From JAGRKR01 sp041397725 (GTDB lineage: Bacteria; Pseudomonadota; Alphaproteobacteria; Rhizobiales; Hyphomicrobiaceae), in contig JAWKVZ010000002.1 of assembly GCA_041397725.1 (NCBI GenBank), positions 124,001-188,000 of the forward strand: 64,000 bases of DNA. The letters run 5' to 3'. A model generated the notes under the pieces. That model did not search any database and was not told where the DNA came from. It was given only the letters and a program-made list of their open reading frames with translations. This document shows, in pieces, positions 61,896 to 64,000 of the stretch. The translations under genes were made by a program, and so were the position numbers. How positions within the stretch are numbered: position 1 is the first letter of the stretch; every line of letters begins with the position of its first letter.

Positions 61896-63341
61896 ATGTC
61901 CGAGGAACTGATCCGCATGCCGGCGACCGAGGTGGTCGCCCGGCTCCAGCGCAAGGAAATCTCGCCGCTCGATCTCATCGATGCCGCCGAGGCCCGCATC
62001 ACGGCCGTCGAGCCGGAGCTCAACGCACTGCCGACGCTCTGCCTCGATCGCGCCCGAGAGCATGCCCGCGACCTGATGGCCGGCAAGCGGCGCGAGGCGG
62101 AAGGCGAGGCGGGCTGGCTCGCCGGACTGCCGGTCTCGATCAAGGATCTGACGGATGTGGCCGGCGTGCGCACGACCTACGGCTCGCCGATCTTCAAGGA
62201 CCACGTGCCGGCCAAGTCCAATCCGCTCGTGGCGCGCATCGAGCGCAAGGGCGGCATCGTCGTCGGCAAGTCGAATACGCCCGAGTTCGGGGCGGGTGGC
62301 TCGACCTTCAACGAGGTTTTCGGGCGCACGCACAATCCCTGGAACACCGCGCTGACGTGCGGCGGCTCGACGGGCGGCGGCGCGGTGTCGGTGGCGGCGG
62401 GGGAGGTGTGGCTGGCGCACGGATCGGATCACGGCGGCAGCCTGCGCCGGCCGGGGACCTATTGCTCCGTCGTCGGCCTCAGGCCCTCACCGGGGCGCGT
62501 CACGCGCGGCACGCCGAACAACCTCTTCGCCCCGCTTTCCGTGCAGGGGCCGATGGCGCGCAACGTGCCCGACGTCGCGCTCTTCCTCGATGCCATGGCC
62601 GGCTACTGTCCGCACGATCCCCTGACCTTCGACGCGCCGGCGACCTCGTTCGCCGCGGCCGTCGCCAATCCCGTGAAGCCACGGCGGATCGCCTTCACGC
62701 CGAACTTCAACGGCCAGATCCCCGTCGATCGCGAGACGCGCGAAATCTGCGCCAAGGCGATGCGCCATTTCGAGGCGCTCGGCATCGTCGTGGAGGAAGC
62801 CGCGCCCGACCTCGGCGACATCGGCGACACCTTCATGGTGCTGCGGTCGCAGCACTTCGTCGTCGATCGCGAGCTGCAGATCGCCGCACACCGCGACCAG
62901 TTCAAACCGGACATCATCTGGAACACCGAGCGCGGGCTCAAGCAGACACCGAGTGACATCGGCCGGGGCGAGCGGGCGCGCGCCGAGCTCTACAAGCGCT
63001 TCGTGACGTTCTTCGAGACGTACGACCTGCTGGTGACGCCCGGCGCCTCGACGCCAGCCTTCGATGTCAATCTGCGCCATCCGGAAGCCATCGACGGCCA
63101 GAAGCTGACGAACTACATGGGCGCCTCGCTGATCACGGCCGGCATGACGCTGACCGCCTGTCCGTCGATCGCCATTCCCTGCGGCTTCGATCAGTACGGG
63201 CGGCCCGTCGGCCTGCAGATCGTCGGGCGGCCGCGGGGCGAGGCCGCCCTCCTGGCCGCCTCCGCGCTGTTCGAGCAGGAAAGCGGGCTCGACAAGCTCG
63301 TGCCGATCCTGCCGAAAGCCGGCACCGTGCCGCCGGGCTGA
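61896..63341 (+). CDS. Amidase (amidase signature family)
   Basis: A 481-residue amidase. The catalytic triad is visible as Lys83 (SIKDLTD), cis-Ser158 (GGSTGGG) and nucleophile Ser182 (DHGGSLRRPG). It hydrolyses an amide to acid and ammonia or amine in the cytosol. The ATG at 61896 has a strong GGAGGAGA site; an upstream in-frame ATG overlaps the previous gene. The spacing of 31 bases links it to the hydrolase gene. In this cluster an amidase suggests a substrate with an amide bond, such as a conjugated acid; alternative roles such as GatA are unlikely given the divergent neighbours. Confidence 0.9.
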   Translation: MSEELIRMPATEVVARLQRKEISPLDLIDAAEARITAVEPELNALPTLCLDRAREHARDLMAGKRREAEGEAGWLAGLPVSIKDLTDVAGVRTTYGSPIFKDHVPAKSNPLVARIERKGGIVVGKSNTPEFGAGGSTFNEVFGRTHNPWNTALTCGGSTGGGAVSVAAGEVWLAHGSDHGGSLRRPGTYCSVVGLRPSPGRVTRGTPNNLFAPLSVQGPMARNVPDVALFLDAMAGYCPHDPLTFDAPATSFAAAVANPVKPRRIAFTPNFNGQIPVDRETREICAKAMRHFEALGIVVEEAAPDLGDIGDTFMVLRSQHFVVDRELQIAAHRDQFKPDIIWNTERGLKQTPSDIGRGERARAELYKRFVTFFETYDLLVTPGASTPAFDVNLRHPEAIDGQKLTNYMGASLITAGMTLTACPSIAIPCGFDQYGRPVGLQIVGRPRGEAALLAASALFEQESGLDKLVPILPKAGTVPPG

Positions 63342-63375
63342 CGTGCGGACGTCTCGGGCGCGTCCGGACCGGCTG

Positions 63376-63807
63376 CTACTTGACGCGCTTGAAGGTGACG
63401 GACTTGCAGAAGATCACGGCCTTGCAGCCCTGGAGCTTCAAGGTCTGCATGTCGATCACGGTCAGAGTGCCGGCGAAGGTGCCGCCGTCGGCGCGATTGT
63501 ACATGCGGCCCGACCAACCGTTCGGTCCGGTGCGCTTGGCGCCTTGCATGATCACGAGACCGACGATAGGGCGGCTGCGGAGCTTCGGATCGGGGTTCTT
63601 GTCGTCGGTCTTCTGGCCGTCGGCGATGGAGATGATCTTGGCGCACAGGCCGTCGCCGCACGGATACATCTCGAGGACCGACTTGTTCTCCTCGCTCTGC
63701 CACTTGCCCATGATGTCGTTACCGGAGGCGGCCATGCCGGCCGACCCCATCCATGTGCCTGCCGCCAGAAGGGTTGCGAGGGCGAGCCCGCCGGTCCATT
63801 TCCGCAT
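63376..63807 (-). CDS. DUF2147 exported protein
   Basis: A 143-residue exported protein. A signal peptide (LALATLLAAGTWMGSAGMAA) precedes a DUF2147 domain recognised by GKWQSEENKSVLEMYPCGDGLCAKI, DDKNPDPKLRSRPIVGLVI and NPADGGTF-like RADGGTFAGTL. Two or more cysteine pairs suggest disulfides in the periplasm. The function of DUF2147 is unknown; members occur in many Gram-negative bacteria. The start at 63807 is chosen because the signal peptide begins there; a longer frame to 63936 has no similarity. It converges on the amidase gene with 34 bases between. Confidence 0.85.
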   Translation of the reverse strand: MRKWTGGLALATLLAAGTWMGSAGMAASGNDIMGKWQSEENKSVLEMYPCGDGLCAKIISIADGQKTDDKNPDPKLRSRPIVGLVIMQGAKRTGPNGWSGRMYNRADGGTFAGTLTVIDMQTLKLQGCKAVIFCKSVTFKRVK

Positions 63808-63969
63808 CGTTCGTCTCCTGAACTCCACTTCGTCCGCTAGTTGTTCATCATAACATTGGACAGACCACAGAGGCACGCGTTCCTTGGCCGGATTCGGAAA
63901 AGTCACCATCGCCGAACGTCTAGGAATTGAGGCCATGCGCGCTTGCCAAAAACCGATTATGCTGACGCC

Positions 63970-64000
63970 ATGTCGATCTGGGGCAAATTGGCGGGTGCTG
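63970..64000 (+). CDS. Start of a probable DjlA-like co-chaperone (3' end outside window)
   Basis: Only the first ten codons are visible (MSIWGKLAGA). This opening is what I recall for TerB/DnaJ-domain DjlA-like proteins of Hyphomicrobiales, which begin MSIWGK(I/L)AG. It is a guess from ten residues; the next bases would decide. No clear ribosome site is seen before the ATG. Confidence 0.4.
   Translation, partial: MSIWGKLAGA

Noticed and set aside
63943..63963. Sigma-70 promoter before the last partial gene (TTGCCA and TATGCT)
   Set aside because: The two boxes are only 9 bases apart, far from the 16-18 needed.
1..64000. CRISPR array, insertion sequence, phage or integrative element
   Set aside because: No direct-repeat arrays, transposase, integrase, or attachment-site duplication were seen; neighbouring genes have uniform composition.

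Overview
The window reads as chromosome of a high-GC alphaproteobacterium, most likely of the order Hyphomicrobiales (Rhizobiales). The pointers are a TrcR-type (DUF1013) cell-cycle regulator, an OpgC-like glucan-modification protein, an LpxQ-like outer-membrane lipid A oxidase, an endonuclease-type MutL, and coding density and codon use typical of such genomes. Genes are close-packed in short operons on both strands. I see no rRNA, tRNA, CRISPR array, insertion sequence, integrase or phage gene. The genus cannot be named from this sequence alone.

Layout, left to right. (1) 1-3022, plus strand: the end of a 3-hydroxyacyl-CoA dehydrogenase, a thiolase and glutaryl-CoA dehydrogenase, a set for aromatic or dicarboxylate acyl-CoA breakdown. 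(2) 3054-8312, minus strand: an operon of a CNT-type nucleoside transporter, a HisD-family dehydrogenase, an SDR, a zinc alcohol dehydrogenase and an enoyl-CoA hydratase. This looks catabolic rather than histidine-biosynthetic. (3) 8600-13705: an AsmA-like envelope protein, an S-adenosylmethionine decarboxylase homologue that has lost its catalytic residues, a small secreted cysteine-rich cationic protein, and an Mrp/ApbC iron-sulfur carrier fused to DUF971. (4) 13969-18666: TRAP transporter membrane subunits without a binding protein, OpgC, and a degenerate SGNH-like protein. (5) 18815-22304: an SDR, TrcR, a MaoC hydratase and RibF. (6) 22442-35385: an exported unknown protein, a CPA2 antiporter, then a housekeeping block of IleS, LspA, a lipoprotein, an M16 peptidase pair, Pgi and MutL.

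(7) 35396-38949, minus strand: an operon of aminotransferase, MmgE/PrpD protein and DUF1932 dehydrogenase. (8) 39291-52497, plus strand: a large unrecognised membrane protein, an unrecognised soluble protein, then a giant alpha-2-macroglobulin with intact thioester motif, PBP1c, a PHB-depolymerase-like lipoprotein and an LpxQ-like barrel. This block is devoted to the cell envelope. (9) 52512-56217, minus strand: MoaA, two EamA exporters and an HpcH/HpaI aldolase packed as one operon. (10) 56347-63341: a divergent acyl-CoA locus. An SCP-x/Ltp-like thiolase with a stand-alone DUF35 protein lies on minus. An MFE-2-like SDR, a MaoC hydratase, an Abhydrolase_10 protein and an amidase lie on plus. 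The window ends with a DUF2147 protein and the first codons of a probable DjlA-like co-chaperone.

The strongest leads for new biology are the inactive SpeD-like protein at 11245-11748, the eight-cysteine cationic secreted peptide at 11845-12141, the unknown membrane protein at 39291-41903 ahead of the macroglobulin/PBP1c pair, the HisD-like catabolic operon, and the divergent thiolase/DUF35 locus. Functions were assigned by reading motifs and remembered family sequences. No database search was run.
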